From JALVIU01 sp964462295 (GTDB lineage: Bacteria > Atribacterota > JALVIU01): a stretch of 14,624 bases of DNA. Within the stretch, counting starts at the first letter, position 1. Every line of letters starts with the position of its first letter. The notes beneath the pieces are model-generated. The model had not been told where the DNA came from. It worked only from the letters and a program-made list of their open reading frames with translations, and did not search any database. Location of the stretch: NCBI GenBank assembly GCA_964462295.1, contig CAYWXH010000037.1, forward strand, positions 1-14,624. The letters are read 5' to 3'. This document shows, piece after piece, positions 14,619 through 14,624 of the stretch. The position numbers and the translations under genes are program-made.

Positions 14619-14624
14619 CCTGGG

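Overview
This is an AT-rich, gene-dense bacterial window. Codon use leans on AGA/AGG, ATA and A/T-ending codons, and the proteins are rich in Lys, Glu and Ile, which suggests a thermophilic bacterium. The solute-binding protein has a signal peptide without a lipobox cysteine, which fits a cell with a periplasm (diderm). The phylum cannot be settled from the sequence. Clear sigma-70-type promoters (TTGACA/TATAAT with 16-17 bp spacers) are present, so it is a bacterium, although one gene is of a type best known from archaea and eukaryotes (a Clp1/Grc3-like polynucleotide kinase).

Layout. Positions 1-29 are the end of a GC-rich dispersed repeat that recurs at the right edge (14590-14618). Next come a long imperfect hairpin and a flippase-like membrane protein (114-1154, +), a small V4R-like protein (1162-1740, -), an MFS transporter (1876-3132, +), an unrecognised two-TM protein (3127-4578, -) and the Clp1-type kinase (4713-5774, +). 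A leftward run of six genes follows from 11546 down to 5767. In transcription order these are a metal-type ABC binding protein, its ATPase, its permease, an EamA/DMT transporter, a MATE exporter and a DUF362 ferredoxin-like protein. Divergent from this run is a large hybrid sensor histidine kinase (11664-14384, +). The window ends in four degenerate ~30-bp repeat units joined to a complete copy of the left-edge repeat.

How it works together. Genes alternate strand, and three convergent pairs end within a few bases of each other or overlap by 6-8 bp, with no room for terminators. Divergent gaps carry pairs of recognisable promoters. The four-gene block for metal uptake plus DMT is translationally coupled by short overlaps. 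The MATE gene has its own near-perfect promoter, with an inverted repeat of TetR-operator style in the spacer, and its transcript is predicted to be leaderless. The hybrid kinase shares its control region with the metal transporter operon but no response regulator with an output domain is present.

Most unusual points: the loss of two of the four expected metal ligands in the binding protein, the bacterial Clp1-type kinase paired divergently with an uncharacterised membrane protein, the leaderless operator-controlled MATE promoter, the hairpin at 35-77, and the repeat arrays that bound the window. I see no CRISPR array, tRNA, rRNA, transposase or phage gene.
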